Source of the DNA: Hyphomicrobiales bacterium
Lineage (GTDB): Bacteria > Pseudomonadota > Alphaproteobacteria > Rhizobiales > NORP267
Reading direction: 5' to 3'
Assembly (NCBI GenBank): GCA_021775875.1
Contig: JAJFHA010000024.1
Coordinates: 1-64,000 of the forward strand
DNA: 64,000 bases
Made by a program: the position numbers and the translations under genes. Positions 44,584 through 53,403 of this stretch are shown one piece after another. Position 1 is the stretch's first letter, and every line of letters begins with the position of its first letter. The notes under the pieces were generated by a model that was not told the origin of the DNA, made no database searches, and saw nothing but the letters and a program-made list of their open reading frames with translations.

Positions 44584-46901
44584 ACAAAATCATCGAAAAA
44601 GAAGAGATTGTTGGCGCCCGAATTGCCAAGCTCGACGCTCCGGAAAAGGTGACCGGTCGTACCCGTTACATCAACGACATGGTGCTGCCGCGCATGTTGT
44701 ACGCGAAGATTTTTCGTACCGACCGGGTCCACGCCAAAATTCTGAAAATTGATGTTTCCAAAGCTGAAGCTTTGCCGGGCGTCCATGCGGTGATTACAGC
44801 CGCCGACACCCCGGATGGCAAAATTGGCGTGATCAAGGACAACCCGCCGTTAAAGGGCGATAAAGTCCGCTGCATCCGTGACGAACTCGCAGCAATTGCC
44901 GCTGACACGGAAGAAATCTGCGATGCAGCTTTGCGCCTGGTCGAGGTTGAATATGAAGACCTTGAACCTGTTTTCACCTGCGAGGATGCATTGAAACCCG
45001 GCGCCCCGGTCATCGATGAAGAGCGCCCCGACAACATCGCCATGGGACAGAATTTCAGCCACGGCGACATCAGCGAAGGTGAGAAAGCCTCTGACCATAT
45101 CGTCGAAGGCGCGTATAACGTTCACTACGTCACCCATTGTAATATGGGCACGAGCTGCTGCATCGCTGATATTTCAGCGAGCGGCAAAGTAACGCTTTAT
45201 TCTCAAAGCCAATATCCCTACATCATGAAGATGGACCTCGCCCCGGCGCTTGATATCCATCCGGGCGATCTGCGCATCGTTCAACCGCCGGTCGGTGGCG
45301 CGTTTGGTTCCAAACTCGATGTTTATCCAAATGAGCCAATCTGTATTTTGTTGGCGAAAAAGACCCGCCGCCCGGTCAAGCTGACTTATAGCCGGGAAGA
45401 GGAATTTATAGTCTCTCCAACCCGCCAGCCGGTGGAATTCAAAATTCGTGCGGGCATGACATCGGATGGCATTTTCACATTCCGCGAAGTGGATTCATTT
45501 CTGAATAATGGCGGCTACACCTCATGGGGTGCAACAACACCATATGTCACCATGCGCACTTGCACATCCCATTATGTGGTGCCTCATGTGAGCTATTCGG
45601 CCCGCGCGGTTTATACCAACAACCCCTTTGCCGGGTCGTTCCGGGGATACGGTAACGTACAGGCCACATGGTGCGTTGAAATCCACGTCGACAAGATGGC
45701 CGAAGTCGCCAATCTTGACCCAATTGAGATCAGGTTGCGCAACGCCAACGAGCCGAATTCAATCACGCCCCAAGGCTCCGACCTTGGCTGCATTGATCTT
45801 GTCGGCTGCATCAATATTGCCGCTGAAAAATCAGGCTTTCTTGAAAAATGGAAAACCAACCGCGCCACTTGGGATGATGGCGAACGCTATAAGCGCGGCA
45901 TCGGCATCGCTACGTCACTGCACAATGCAGGCGGCGCCAAAATCCACAAATCCGATGGCTGCGGCACCATCCTGACCATGGATGATTATGCCCGCGTCAC
46001 GGTGATGACCGGCGCTTCCGACATCGGCCAGGGTAGTGATACCGTGATTGCCCAGATCGTGGCCCAGGAACTTGGCGTCCCGATCCGCGATATAACGATC
46101 ATCAACAACGATACCGCGCTCGGGCCGTGGGACGTCGGGGTTCATGCCAGCCGCACCACATATATTGCCGGCAATTCGGCAAAGCGCGCAGCTATCGATG
46201 CCCGTGGGCAACTTTTGTCTGCTGCTGAGAAACAATCAAACGTCACCGCCGATCTACTCGATCTTCGGGGCGGCTATGTGGTGCAGGCGGACAATGGCGA
46301 AGTTGTGATCGAGATTGCAAAGCTATTACGTCAGATCCATTTTGCCGGGGAAGATTCAACGCTTGTGATGGCAACCGACTATTACGAACCGCCGACCGAG
46401 CCGGAAGATAAAGACCATATGGGTGATATGTCGGCAGCTTATTCCCACGCCGCCCATGTTGCCGAAATTGTGGTTGATACACTCACCGGCGAGATCAGAA
46501 TCGAAAAAATCTGGTCGGTTCAGGATGTGGGCAAGATTATCAACCTGAACGGCCTTGAAGGTCAGATCGAAGGTGGTATCGCCATGGGCATTGGCTTTGG
46601 GTTGCACGAAAATATGCAGATCGAAGAAGGAATCGTCAAAAATCCGTCCTTCCGCGATTATCATCTGGTCACAGCGCCGGAAATGCCTCCAATCGACATG
46701 ACCTTTATCGAGACCGATGATCATGAAGGCCCGGAAGGCGCCAAGGGAATTGCGGAGCTGCCGACAATCGTGATCGCGCCAGCCATCGGCAACGCATTTT
46801 TTAATGCGACCGGGGTCTGGATCGACCATCCACCCCTGACGCCGGAAAAAGTGGCGCGGGCGATCTGGGAGCGGGATAATCCAAATTTGGCGGCAGAATA
46901 G
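44580..46901 (+). CDS. molybdenum hydroxylase large molybdopterin-binding subunit
   Basis: A 773-residue xanthine-oxidase-family catalytic subunit. It has an N-terminal hammerhead domain (VTGRTRYINDM), QPPVGGAFGSK, SFRGYGNVQATW and, near the C-terminus, GAKGIAELPT where Glu726 is the conserved catalytic glutamate. The family hydroxylates N-heterocycles or aldehydes using water, or reduces 4-hydroxybenzoyl-CoA. The cluster context favours hydroxylation of an indole ring at C2, but the substrate cannot be read from sequence. A CoxG-type helper is encoded 21 kb upstream. Confidence 0.88.
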   Translation: MNKIIEKEEIVGARIAKLDAPEKVTGRTRYINDMVLPRMLYAKIFRTDRVHAKILKIDVSKAEALPGVHAVITAADTPDGKIGVIKDNPPLKGDKVRCIRDELAAIAADTEEICDAALRLVEVEYEDLEPVFTCEDALKPGAPVIDEERPDNIAMGQNFSHGDISEGEKASDHIVEGAYNVHYVTHCNMGTSCCIADISASGKVTLYSQSQYPYIMKMDLAPALDIHPGDLRIVQPPVGGAFGSKLDVYPNEPICILLAKKTRRPVKLTYSREEEFIVSPTRQPVEFKIRAGMTSDGIFTFREVDSFLNNGGYTSWGATTPYVTMRTCTSHYVVPHVSYSARAVYTNNPFAGSFRGYGNVQATWCVEIHVDKMAEVANLDPIEIRLRNANEPNSITPQGSDLGCIDLVGCINIAAEKSGFLEKWKTNRATWDDGERYKRGIGIATSLHNAGGAKIHKSDGCGTILTMDDYARVTVMTGASDIGQGSDTVIAQIVAQELGVPIRDITIINNDTALGPWDVGVHASRTTYIAGNSAKRAAIDARGQLLSAAEKQSNVTADLLDLRGGYVVQADNGEVVIEIAKLLRQIHFAGEDSTLVMATDYYEPPTEPEDKDHMGDMSAAYSHAAHVAEIVVDTLTGEIRIEKIWSVQDVGKIINLNGLEGQIEGGIAMGIGFGLHENMQIEEGIVKNPSFRDYHLVTAPEMPPIDMTFIETDDHEGPEGAKGIAELPTIVIAPAIGNAFFNATGVWIDHPPLTPEKVARAIWERDNPNLAAE

Positions 46902-46951
46902 GCCATGCTGATGTTCCTTCATGACAACACCATGAGCCTGCCTGTTTCGTC

Positions 46952-47068
46952 CCTTCTCCCCGTCGGGGAGAAGGACAGGATGAGGGGGTTGGACGGGTTG
47001 CTGTTCAATCACCGCAAGTCCCCCCTCACCCGGTGCTGTGCACCGACCTCTCCCCATCGGGGAGAGGT
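46952..47068. repeat. intergenic palindromes of the CTCCCC-GGGGAG type
   Basis: The 311-base gap at 46902-47212 is filled with palindromic repeats. CCTTCTCCCC-gtc-GGGGAGAAGG (46952-46974) and ACCTCTCCCC-atc-GGGGAGAGGT (47046-47068) are perfect 10-bp stems. Between them lies CGGTGC-tgt-GCACCG (47031-47045). Such GGGGAG palindromes are common interspersed repeats in alphaproteobacterial genomes. They may attenuate transcription into the CoA-transferase gene. Confidence 0.75.
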
Positions 47069-47093
47069 GTAATGATGTCGCTAAGCCTTCCTC

Positions 47094-47178
47094 GTCATTC
47101 CGGCGAAAGCCGGAATCCAGTCTTGGGTTCAGCGTGTCCCGAACCATCGTCCTGGACTCCGGCTTTCGCCGGAGTGAC
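47094..47178. repeat. inverted pair of GTCATTCCGGCGAAAGCCGGAAT-type repeat units
   Basis: Two 27-base units (47094-47120 and 47152-47178) are near-perfect inverted copies of each other, with two mismatches. Each also contains an internal palindrome ATTCCGGC-gaaa-GCCGGAAT or its counterpart. This is the widespread bacterial GTCATTCC(G/C)GCGAAAGC repeat. It ends about 35 bases before the CoA-transferase start. Confidence 0.75.
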
Positions 47179-47212
47179 AGATTCTCTCTGATATTTGGAT
47201 AGATATTGTGCC

Positions 47213-48412
47213 ATGAAACGTCGCACCATCCTCTCCCTCGAACAGGCCCTCTCGATGCCGTACGCCACCCTGCGCTTTGCGCAACTCGGGTGGCGGGTGA
47301 TCCGCATCGAAGCTACCCCCACCGGCAAGGGACCGCCCGGCGATCCAAATCGCTATATCGGCTCGACAATCGCCGACGATGACCGCCGCAGCTATTTCGT
47401 TGCGCCAAATGTCGGCAAGGAAGCCATCGCGCTTAATCTAAAGGAAGCCGCGGGCCGGGAAATTTTGCATCGCCTGATCCGAGAACTGGACGTGGATATT
47501 TTCTGCTGCAACACCTTGCCCGGTCGCTACGAAAATTTTGGCATTGATTACGAGACCTTGTCAGCCATTCGCCCGGAACTGATCTGGGCCGGGATTTCCG
47601 CCCTTGGTCCGGAATATCCAGATACGCCGGGTTACGATCCGGGCATTCAGGCCATGGCCGGATATATGGAAACAACTGGTGATCCCGACGGCCCGCCGAT
47701 GCTGGCCGGGATCCCGATCATTGATCTGAAAGCTGGTGATGAGGTTTTCGCCCAAACCTGTCTGGCGCTTGCCGAACGTGCAGAGACCGGCAAAGGCAAA
47801 CGGATTGATGTGTCGATGCTGCAAGCGGCGTCATCATGGCTGATCACAACCTTGCCGCTGATCGATTTTGGCGCGGAGCCAGAAGAAATGTCGCGCTGGG
47901 GCAACGCCCACCGCAAATTTATCCCCTCAAACGTCTACCCGACCAAAGACGGTTTTCTCTATGTGGCGATGGGATCGGACCGCCAATGGCAGCGTATGGT
48001 TGCGGTTGAAAAATTCAAATCTCTCGATACTCCTGAACGCGCCAGTAATAGCGGACGTTATGACGACCGGGAGAATATCTACGCCGATATCAGCGCCATT
48101 ACCGCGCAGTATGGCACCGCCGAATTGCAGGCGGATTTCTCCGGCGCCACCGTCCCGAATTCTGTGATCAATACGATCCCTATGGTGCGTGAAGAACCGG
48201 CGATAAAATCTCGCCTGACAACAACCCATGCCCCGGACGGCAATCTGGTGCGGATGCCACCCATGGCGGTGGATTCCGAAAACGGTTTGTCAGAACTCGA
48301 ATTCGCGCCCCGCTACGGCGAACATACCAAAGCCATTTTAAGTGAAGTCGGACTCGGGGACGAAGAAATCTCAGCGCTCGCCGGGCAGGGAGTTATTTCT
48401 TCAACGCTCTAA
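47213..48412 (+). CDS. class III CoA-transferase (CaiB/BaiF family)
   Basis: A 399-residue family III CoA-transferase. Asp171 in [10 protein letters not shown] is the residue that forms the aspartyl-CoA intermediate, and [18 protein letters not shown] is the typical C-terminal segment of the first lobe. The ATG at 47213 is preferred to a TTG 18 bases earlier. Enzymes of this class activate dicarboxylic or aryl acids such as (2-aminophenyl)succinate or benzylsuccinate using a CoA ester donor. It follows the repeat-rich gap and precedes the SDR gene by 23 bases. Confidence 0.87.
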   Translation: MKRRTILSLEQALSMPYATLRFAQLGWRVIRIEATPTGKGPPGDPNRYIGSTIADDDRRSYFVAPNVGKEAIALNLKEAAGREILHRLIRELDVDIFCCNTLPGRYENFGIDYETLSAIRPELIWAGISALGPEYPDTPGYDPGIQAMAGYMETTGDPDGPPMLAGIPIIDLKAGDEVFAQTCLALAERAETGKGKRIDVSMLQAASSWLITTLPLIDFGAEPEEMSRWGNAHRKFIPSNVYPTKDGFLYVAMGSDRQWQRMVAVEKFKSLDTPERASNSGRYDDRENIYADISAITAQYGTAELQADFSGATVPNSVINTIPMVREEPAIKSRLTTTHAPDGNLVRMPPMAVDSENGLSELEFAPRYGEHTKAILSEVGLGDEEISALAGQGVISSTL

Positions 48413-48435
48413 TTGGTAATAAAGGAACTGAAATC

Positions 48436-49266
48436 ATGAGTGGAAATCTTGATGGGCGGGTCGCCCTGGTAACCGGATCAGGCCGGGGCATCGGTAGGGC
48501 AATTGCGGAAAAGCTGGCATCCGAAGGTGCGTTGATTGTGGTCAACGATCTCGACGCCGATATCGCCGGTGAGACCGTCGACGCGATCTCAGCTCTTGGC
48601 AGCAAGGCGGTCGCTTGTGTCGGCGATGTTACAACGCCTGATTTCGGCAAGCAGTTTGTGGAAACCGCCGTGAAGGAATTTGGCGGTGTCGATATTGTCA
48701 TCAACAATGCCGGCTATGTCTGGGACGCGGTTATCCAGAAAATGACCGACGAACAGTTTGAGGCGATGCTGGCGGTGCACACAATAGCGCCGTTCCGCAT
48801 CCTGCGGGCGGCAGCCGATTTTATTCGTCCCGCCGCCAAGGCCGAACTGGAAAAGGGCGTGGTCAATCACCGGAAAGTGGTCAATATTTCCTCGATTTCT
48901 GGCCTCTACGGCAATGCCGGCCAGATGGGTTATTCGGCGGGTAAATCCGCCCTTGTCGGCATGACCCGGACACTGGCGAAAGAATGGGGGCGCTATAATG
49001 TTAACGTCAATTGCGTGGCTTTCGGTTTTATCCGGACCCGCATGACCCAGGAACTGGGCGCTGGCGAAGCGATCGCCAAAATAGGCAACCGCGAAATTGG
49101 CATGGGTATCCACCCCGACATGATCAAGGCGATGGAACAGATGATCCCCATGGGCCGAGGCGGCACGCCGGAGGAGGCAGCTGGTGCCGTCTATCTAATG
49201 TGCATTCCGGAATCGAATTATATTTCAGGCCAGGTCCTGTTGGCAGGTGGTGGCCTGATCATGTGA
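48436..49266 (+). CDS. short-chain dehydrogenase/reductase (3-hydroxyacyl-CoA dehydrogenase-like)
   Basis: A 276-residue classical SDR with the cofactor motif TGSGRGIG at residues 13-20, NNAG at 90-93 and catalytic Ser153, Tyr166 and Lys170 (YSAGK). It resembles FabG-type and multifunctional-enzyme 3-hydroxyacyl-CoA dehydrogenases, which fits the oxidation step between the MaoC hydratase and the thiolase. Asp38 after the second strand suggests NAD preference. It is the last gene of the catabolic block and abuts a convergent gene with no base between the stop codons. Confidence 0.87.
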   Translation: MSGNLDGRVALVTGSGRGIGRAIAEKLASEGALIVVNDLDADIAGETVDAISALGSKAVACVGDVTTPDFGKQFVETAVKEFGGVDIVINNAGYVWDAVIQKMTDEQFEAMLAVHTIAPFRILRAAADFIRPAAKAELEKGVVNHRKVVNISSISGLYGNAGQMGYSAGKSALVGMTRTLAKEWGRYNVNVNCVAFGFIRTRMTQELGAGEAIAKIGNREIGMGIHPDMIKAMEQMIPMGRGGTPEEAAGAVYLMCIPESNYISGQVLLAGGGLIM

Positions 49267-50193
49267 TCAGGGTTGGCCGTCCGAACCAGCTTCCAGCCGG
49301 CGTTTTTCTCTGGCTATGGTTATCAGGGAATAGATGGCGACACTGGCGATAACAATTATTCCGCCCACAAGCGTCGCCGAGCCTGGTGTCTCGCCGATGA
49401 ACAGCCAGACAAGCAACGGCGCAAGGATTGCTTCGATCAGGACCAGCATTGAAACTTCCGCTGCCTTGATCAGTTTGGCGGCCAGCGTGATGAACACGAA
49501 ACCGGCACCCACCTGAAATATGCCCGAGATAATGCTCAGCGCAGCATCCCCGGGCGCAAGCGAGATATCACCACCTGCCATCCAGATCGCGATTGCCGCC
49601 GATATCAATCCGCCAATTCCCGAGGCGGCAAAAGTATCAATCGACCCTGCGATGCGTAGAAGAATAACCAACACTATGTAAGTCGCGAGCGCACCCAATG
49701 CGAACATCACGCCAACAATGTGATCATCACTTATGCCTCCCGCAAACATGATCCCGATCCCGGTCATGGCGCCTGCCAACGCTAGAAGGCCTCGCGCGGT
49801 TAGAACCTCGCCAAGCACCAGCCACGCAGCCAATGCCACGAAAAGTGGGGCTGACCCGAGCAAAAACGTTACGTTAGCGACGCTGGTATGGACCAGTCCC
49901 ATCAAATAGAAAATTTGCCCAAGACCCAGCGCCAATGCGATCAGGGGGGCGAGAATTCCAGCTTTCGCGAAATCGGTAAAAACCTGGCGTAAAGACTCGG
50001 CACGCACAATCGAGACCGTGAACATGAGAGCGGCAAAGGCTAGGCTGCGCCACCCCAGAATGTGCCAGCCATCGGCTTCAACGCTCATCAGGCGCACAAT
50101 GAGACCACCAAGGCCAAGAGTAATCCCTGCCATCGCCCCAAAAACAATACCGCGACTGCGGTCCGTTAAAAATGTGCCTGAATTGTTTGCCAT
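49267..50193 (-). CDS. EamA/DMT-family permease
   Basis: A 308-residue protein with ten hydrophobic segments and two EamA repeats. IFYLMGLVHTSVANVTFLLG and ALAAWLVLGEVLTARGLLAL mark the end of the first repeat, and LLVWLFIGETPGSATLVGG the second. The ATG at 50193 or the GTG one codon earlier may be used. Substrate unknown. It reads towards the SDR gene and has no room for its own terminator before it. Confidence 0.87.
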   Translation of the reverse strand: MANNSGTFLTDRSRGIVFGAMAGITLGLGGLIVRLMSVEADGWHILGWRSLAFAALMFTVSIVRAESLRQVFTDFAKAGILAPLIALALGLGQIFYLMGLVHTSVANVTFLLGSAPLFVALAAWLVLGEVLTARGLLALAGAMTGIGIMFAGGISDDHIVGVMFALGALATYIVLVILLRIAGSIDTFAASGIGGLISAAIAIWMAGGDISLAPGDAALSIISGIFQVGAGFVFITLAAKLIKAAEVSMLVLIEAILAPLLVWLFIGETPGSATLVGGIIVIASVAIYSLITIAREKRRLEAGSDGQP

Positions 50194-50507
50194 CACCCAC
50201 TATATCCGCCCTTGTCCGTGAGCGTGATTTTGGACGGTTTTGTCCATACGGCAAGCGATTAGTTCAATCGCAGCAGATATTTACCAGGAACGTTTATCCT
50301 TCCATTGCTGCGAGATCATTTGATTCGTACTTTTCTCTACTCTTTGGATTACTAACCAAATCTAGACGCCGGGTTGACCACTGGAACTAAGGAAAACCCA
50401 GCATCTTAGAAAAATTATCAAAAGGGGCTTTTCCAGATTAGAATAATTCTTTAGTATGTATGGGAATTAAGTGGAATATTCGGTGGCAGCAAAAAGAGGG
50501 AAATACG
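50194..50507. other. gene-free stretch between divergent genes
   Basis: About 310 bases with no credible open frame. It must hold the promoters for the permease (left) and the small Tat-signal peptide gene (right). It is AT-rich near 50400-50460. No clear operator was recognised. Confidence 0.4.
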
Positions 50508-50798
50508 ATGAAACTCAAAAAAGAAGATATCGAGACGCTTCGTGAATTGGACCGTCGTCGTCTTTTGAAACTCGGGTCAGCGGGCGCATTTGTTACCTTT
50601 GCAGGCGCATCTTTGCTGACAACCACCACAAGCGCGGAAGCCAAAGATGGCGATCCGGGCGATCCTTATGATAACGATCCGTATGATGATACGGATATCC
50701 GCGATGGCCGCACAGGCAATCGTCGGCGTCGGCGTCGGCGGCAGCGTGTTTCCGATCCGGCTGATTCTGATCCGTATAACGGCGCAGATTCCGACTAG
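50508..50798 (+). CDS. small Tat-signal peptide with Asp/Pro/Tyr repeats and an arginine run
   Basis: A 96-residue protein of no family I recognise. GAGGGAAA lies before the ATG. Residues 14-43 look like a twin-arginine signal (DRRRLLKLG, hydrophobic AGAFVTFAGASLL, ending AEA). The mature part is low-complexity: GDPGDPYDNDPYDD, then N followed by seven Arg, then SDPADSDPYNGADSD. The DPYD/DPYN units are repeated. A strong terminator follows at 50861. The next gene encodes a JmjC/ROX-type hydroxylase, so the peptide could be its substrate, but only adjacency supports that. Confidence 0.6.
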   Translation: MKLKKEDIETLRELDRRRLLKLGSAGAFVTFAGASLLTTTTSAEAKDGDPGDPYDNDPYDDTDIRDGRTGNRRRRRRRQRVSDPADSDPYNGADSD

Positions 50799-50860
50799 GG
50801 TATTTTTCAGTCCGATGGTCGTTATTTGACCGGAAATAGGCTGAATTATGAATTTGAAAG

Positions 50861-50900
50861 CGGGACTACAGAGGTAAATCCTCTGTGGTCCCGTTTTGTT
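50861..50900 (+). terminator. strong rho-independent terminator
   Basis: CGGGACTACAGAGG and CCTCTGTGGTCCCG form a 14-bp stem with one G-U pair and a TAAAT loop, followed by TTTTGTTT. It ends the small-peptide transcript 63 bases after its stop codon. Confidence 0.85.
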
Positions 50901-51051
50901 TCAGGCGCTGAAAAATAGTCAAAAACATGAAACAGGAATAATTTCCAGAGCCGGTTATCTGCTTATTGTCAGAGATGGTTTCAGTCTCTAGACTAATTTT
51001 ACGGTGCACAGGAATTGCGGGCAGACTAAAATATTTTTTGAAGGAGCCCGA

Positions 51052-51111
51052 ATGAAAATTTTCCGAAATGTATCCTGGCAATCCCTGATCCGGATTGCAG
51101 GTGTTTGCTGA
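51052..51111 (+). CDS. possible 19-residue peptide with a strong ribosome-binding site
   Basis: A minimal open frame, MKIFRNVSWQSLIRIAGVC, preceded by AAGGAG at ideal spacing. It lies between the terminator and the oxygenase gene. It may be a leader peptide, a tiny peptide substrate or chance. No homology or repeat supports it beyond the ribosome-binding site. The remainder of 50799-51283 shows no other gene. Confidence 0.25.
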   Translation: MKIFRNVSWQSLIRIAGVC

Positions 51112-51283
51112 AAATGCTTTTCACCAATTTCAGTAAACCACATGCCGTTAGTGATTGAATATACAGCAGCCGTCCGCCGGGCGGGTCTTTGGGTGAACCG
51201 GTTGCTATTCAATTGGCATGAAGCAAAGTGGTCTGACCGCCACAAACCGAAGTTTTTCCAAACACCAGCCAAAGGTGCGTACA

Positions 51284-52477
51284 ATGCTAAAATCCGTTGA
51301 AACAAAGCCAATCCGCCAAATCTCAGACCTATTGCAAGGCATGACACGCGAGGTCTTTTTCAAAGAATATTTCCAGAAAAAGCCGTTTGTCCTGAAACGT
51401 AACGATCCTGATTTTTATGGGGATATTTTGCGGCTCGAAGATCTGGAATATTTCATCGAGTGCAACACTGACCATATTTCGACGGTCAGCGCGGTTGAAG
51501 AAGATGGTGCCCGTGCCAGATTTGAGGGTGGCTCCAAAACCTCCTATGTGGAACAGGTCTATGACAAATTGCACAACGGTTTTTCGATTGTGCTGGACGC
51601 GCTGCAATTAAATCATCCGCCCCTGAAGGATATGTGCCTCGGACTTCAGTCCGAAACCATGTATAGGTTCCAGACCAACATATACATCACGCCACCTGCA
51701 GCACGCGCTTTCAAGCTGCACTTTGACGGTCACGATGTCTTTATCCTGCAAACTCATGGCACCAAGAAATGGTTTGTTGATGAAGAAGCGCTGATGGTTC
51801 CAATTGAAGGTGATCATTATAAGGGCCCGGACACGATGGAGGGGCGGACCTATACCGAACATCTCATGGAACCTGGTGACTTTATGTATGTGCCAAAGGG
51901 TTTTTTGCACAGGGCGGAATCCAGTGATACCGAGTTTTCCATTCATATCACCCTCGGCTTTCATCCTCCCATCTGGGAACGCCTGATGGATCAGGTCGTT
52001 GAGTCCGCGGTTCGTGAAAACGCCGAATTGCGCGCCGCCATGCCGATGTGGGAAGTGTCCGGTGCCAGTGAGCCTGACCTCCGGAAATGGGCCAAAATGA
52101 TCTCCGGGTATCTCAATGAAGATTTCATCGTTCGCGAATTGCGCGAATTTCCCAAACTTTGGGGTGATACGCTTGACGGCCAATTCGGTGGACAATTCCT
52201 GTCAGCTATCAATTATCTGAGCAAGGACGTTGAGAAATCCTATCGCGGAAACAAATCGATCCCGGTGAAGGAATATAACGAAGATGAGAATTTCGTGCTC
52301 CGCTTTTACGGCAAGGAAGTGCGGTTCCCGGCAGGCGCTGCTAACGCGGTTGCGTTTTGCCTGAAAAGCGACAAATTCGCACAGACCGATATCCCCGATC
52401 TGGAAGACGATGAAAGTCGCGAAGTTTTGATTGATAGCCTGGTCCGCGAAGGCCTGGTGTTGGTCGAGAAAGCCTGA
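51284..52477 (+). CDS. JmjC/ROX-type 2-oxoglutarate-dependent oxygenase (cupin_4 family)
   Basis: A 397-residue iron(II)/2-oxoglutarate oxygenase. His146-x-Asp148 (KLHFDGHDVFILQTHG) and His209 (PKGFLHRAE) form the facial triad, with the same spacing as bacterial ribosomal oxygenases such as YcfD. The N-terminal FFKEYFQKKPFVLKR is the typical JmjC entry segment, and a C-terminal winged-helix-like part follows. AAAGGTG precedes the ATG at 51284. Family members hydroxylate Arg or His in ribosomal proteins, and others modify peptides. An Arg-rich small protein is encoded just upstream. Confidence 0.82.
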   Translation: MLKSVETKPIRQISDLLQGMTREVFFKEYFQKKPFVLKRNDPDFYGDILRLEDLEYFIECNTDHISTVSAVEEDGARARFEGGSKTSYVEQVYDKLHNGFSIVLDALQLNHPPLKDMCLGLQSETMYRFQTNIYITPPAARAFKLHFDGHDVFILQTHGTKKWFVDEEALMVPIEGDHYKGPDTMEGRTYTEHLMEPGDFMYVPKGFLHRAESSDTEFSIHITLGFHPPIWERLMDQVVESAVRENAELRAAMPMWEVSGASEPDLRKWAKMISGYLNEDFIVRELREFPKLWGDTLDGQFGGQFLSAINYLSKDVEKSYRGNKSIPVKEYNEDENFVLRFYGKEVRFPAGAANAVAFCLKSDKFAQTDIPDLEDDESREVLIDSLVREGLVLVEKA

Positions 52478-52492
52478 CGGGCAAGTTCTGTT

Positions 52493-53227
52493 CTAAGCGA
52501 TACGTGAAATTGAGATTGCTGCATCAAAGATATGATCGGCAATCTCTTTTTCGTCACTCTGTTCCGGTGCCCCATAGGCGTTGCGGGCATCTAACTGTTT
52601 AGCAGCTGAAGGTTCAATATTCAGATTGACGGGATTTGCTAAAGACGCGCTCTCGTCCTCCCCGCTACTTTCCGCAGGACTTTTTTCAACCAATTCGGCC
52701 TGGGCCTGGGTCCGGGCTTGTTGGGCTTGGCGTGCTACTTGCAAATCCTGTGACGATGGGTTGGCGGGCGCAAGCGCCGCCCGGATGACCACATCCATCT
52801 TGCGGATCGTGGCTTCGGGATTGCCACGCACGGGCGCGGAATCAATTTGAACTTCGCCGCCCGTCGCGTAGCGTTTGCCGTCTGGCCCGGCTGTGAAATC
52901 GTAGCTCGGCGATCCGGCTAATTCTCCGCCTGCAGTCGCGTGCGCGCGCTCATGGGCGCGGACTTCGTCGTCCCTGCGTTTAAGCTCCTGGACCGCGCGC
53001 TCTTCGTCTTTCGATAAATCCTGATCAGACGATTTTCCTGTATTTTCTGATTCAGATACGGGCGCGATAGAACGGTTGGATGCTGGCGATTGTGAGCCCG
53101 AAGAATGTGCACGGGCCTCGTTGCCGGAAGAATGACTGTGATTGACCGGTTCACCAGCGCCAGCGCGATTTGCACCTGCAAAGCCCGTATTCGCAAAAAC
53201 CGGGACAGATCCTAAGCCTGAAATCAT
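52493..53227 (-). CDS. SprA-family putative metalloprotease-related protein
   Basis: A protein of about 244 residues. A low-complexity Ser/Asn/His-rich N-terminal third is followed by a conserved block: RDDEVRAHERAHATAGG, the YDFTAGPDGKRYATGGEV segment and MDVVIRAALAPANPS. This block defines the SprA-related/CJM1_0395 family, which carries a degenerate HExxH-like HERAH. Function in proteobacteria is not established. The ATG at 53227 lacks a clear ribosome-binding site; a TTG at 53272 is the alternative. It is divergent from the exbB operon. Confidence 0.75.
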   Translation of the reverse strand: MISGLGSVPVFANTGFAGANRAGAGEPVNHSHSSGNEARAHSSGSQSPASNRSIAPVSESENTGKSSDQDLSKDEERAVQELKRRDDEVRAHERAHATAGGELAGSPSYDFTAGPDGKRYATGGEVQIDSAPVRGNPEATIRKMDVVIRAALAPANPSSQDLQVARQAQQARTQAQAELVEKSPAESSGEDESASLANPVNLNIEPSAAKQLDARNAYGAPEQSDEKEIADHIFDAAISISRIA

Positions 53228-53403
53228 GGAGACAATGTGACGGATCTTGGTTGACGGGACCTTAACCGGCAATCACGCCTTGGTGAAGGTGACCTTGCAT
53301 GTCTGGTATCAGGAATTATCTGATATTATTCACGCAAACAGTCCGGTAATACAATTTCTGACCGAAAACTTGTTAGGCAATACCTGTTGGAGAATACGCA
53401 ATT

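Noticed and set aside
44580-46901. Assignment of the Mo hydroxylase as aerobic CO dehydrogenase or 4-hydroxybenzoyl-CoA reductase
   Set aside because: The characteristic CO dehydrogenase active-site loop was not recognised, and the FAD subunit lacks an obvious extra 4Fe-4S insertion of the benzoyl-CoA reductase type. Only the general xanthine-oxidase family is supported.
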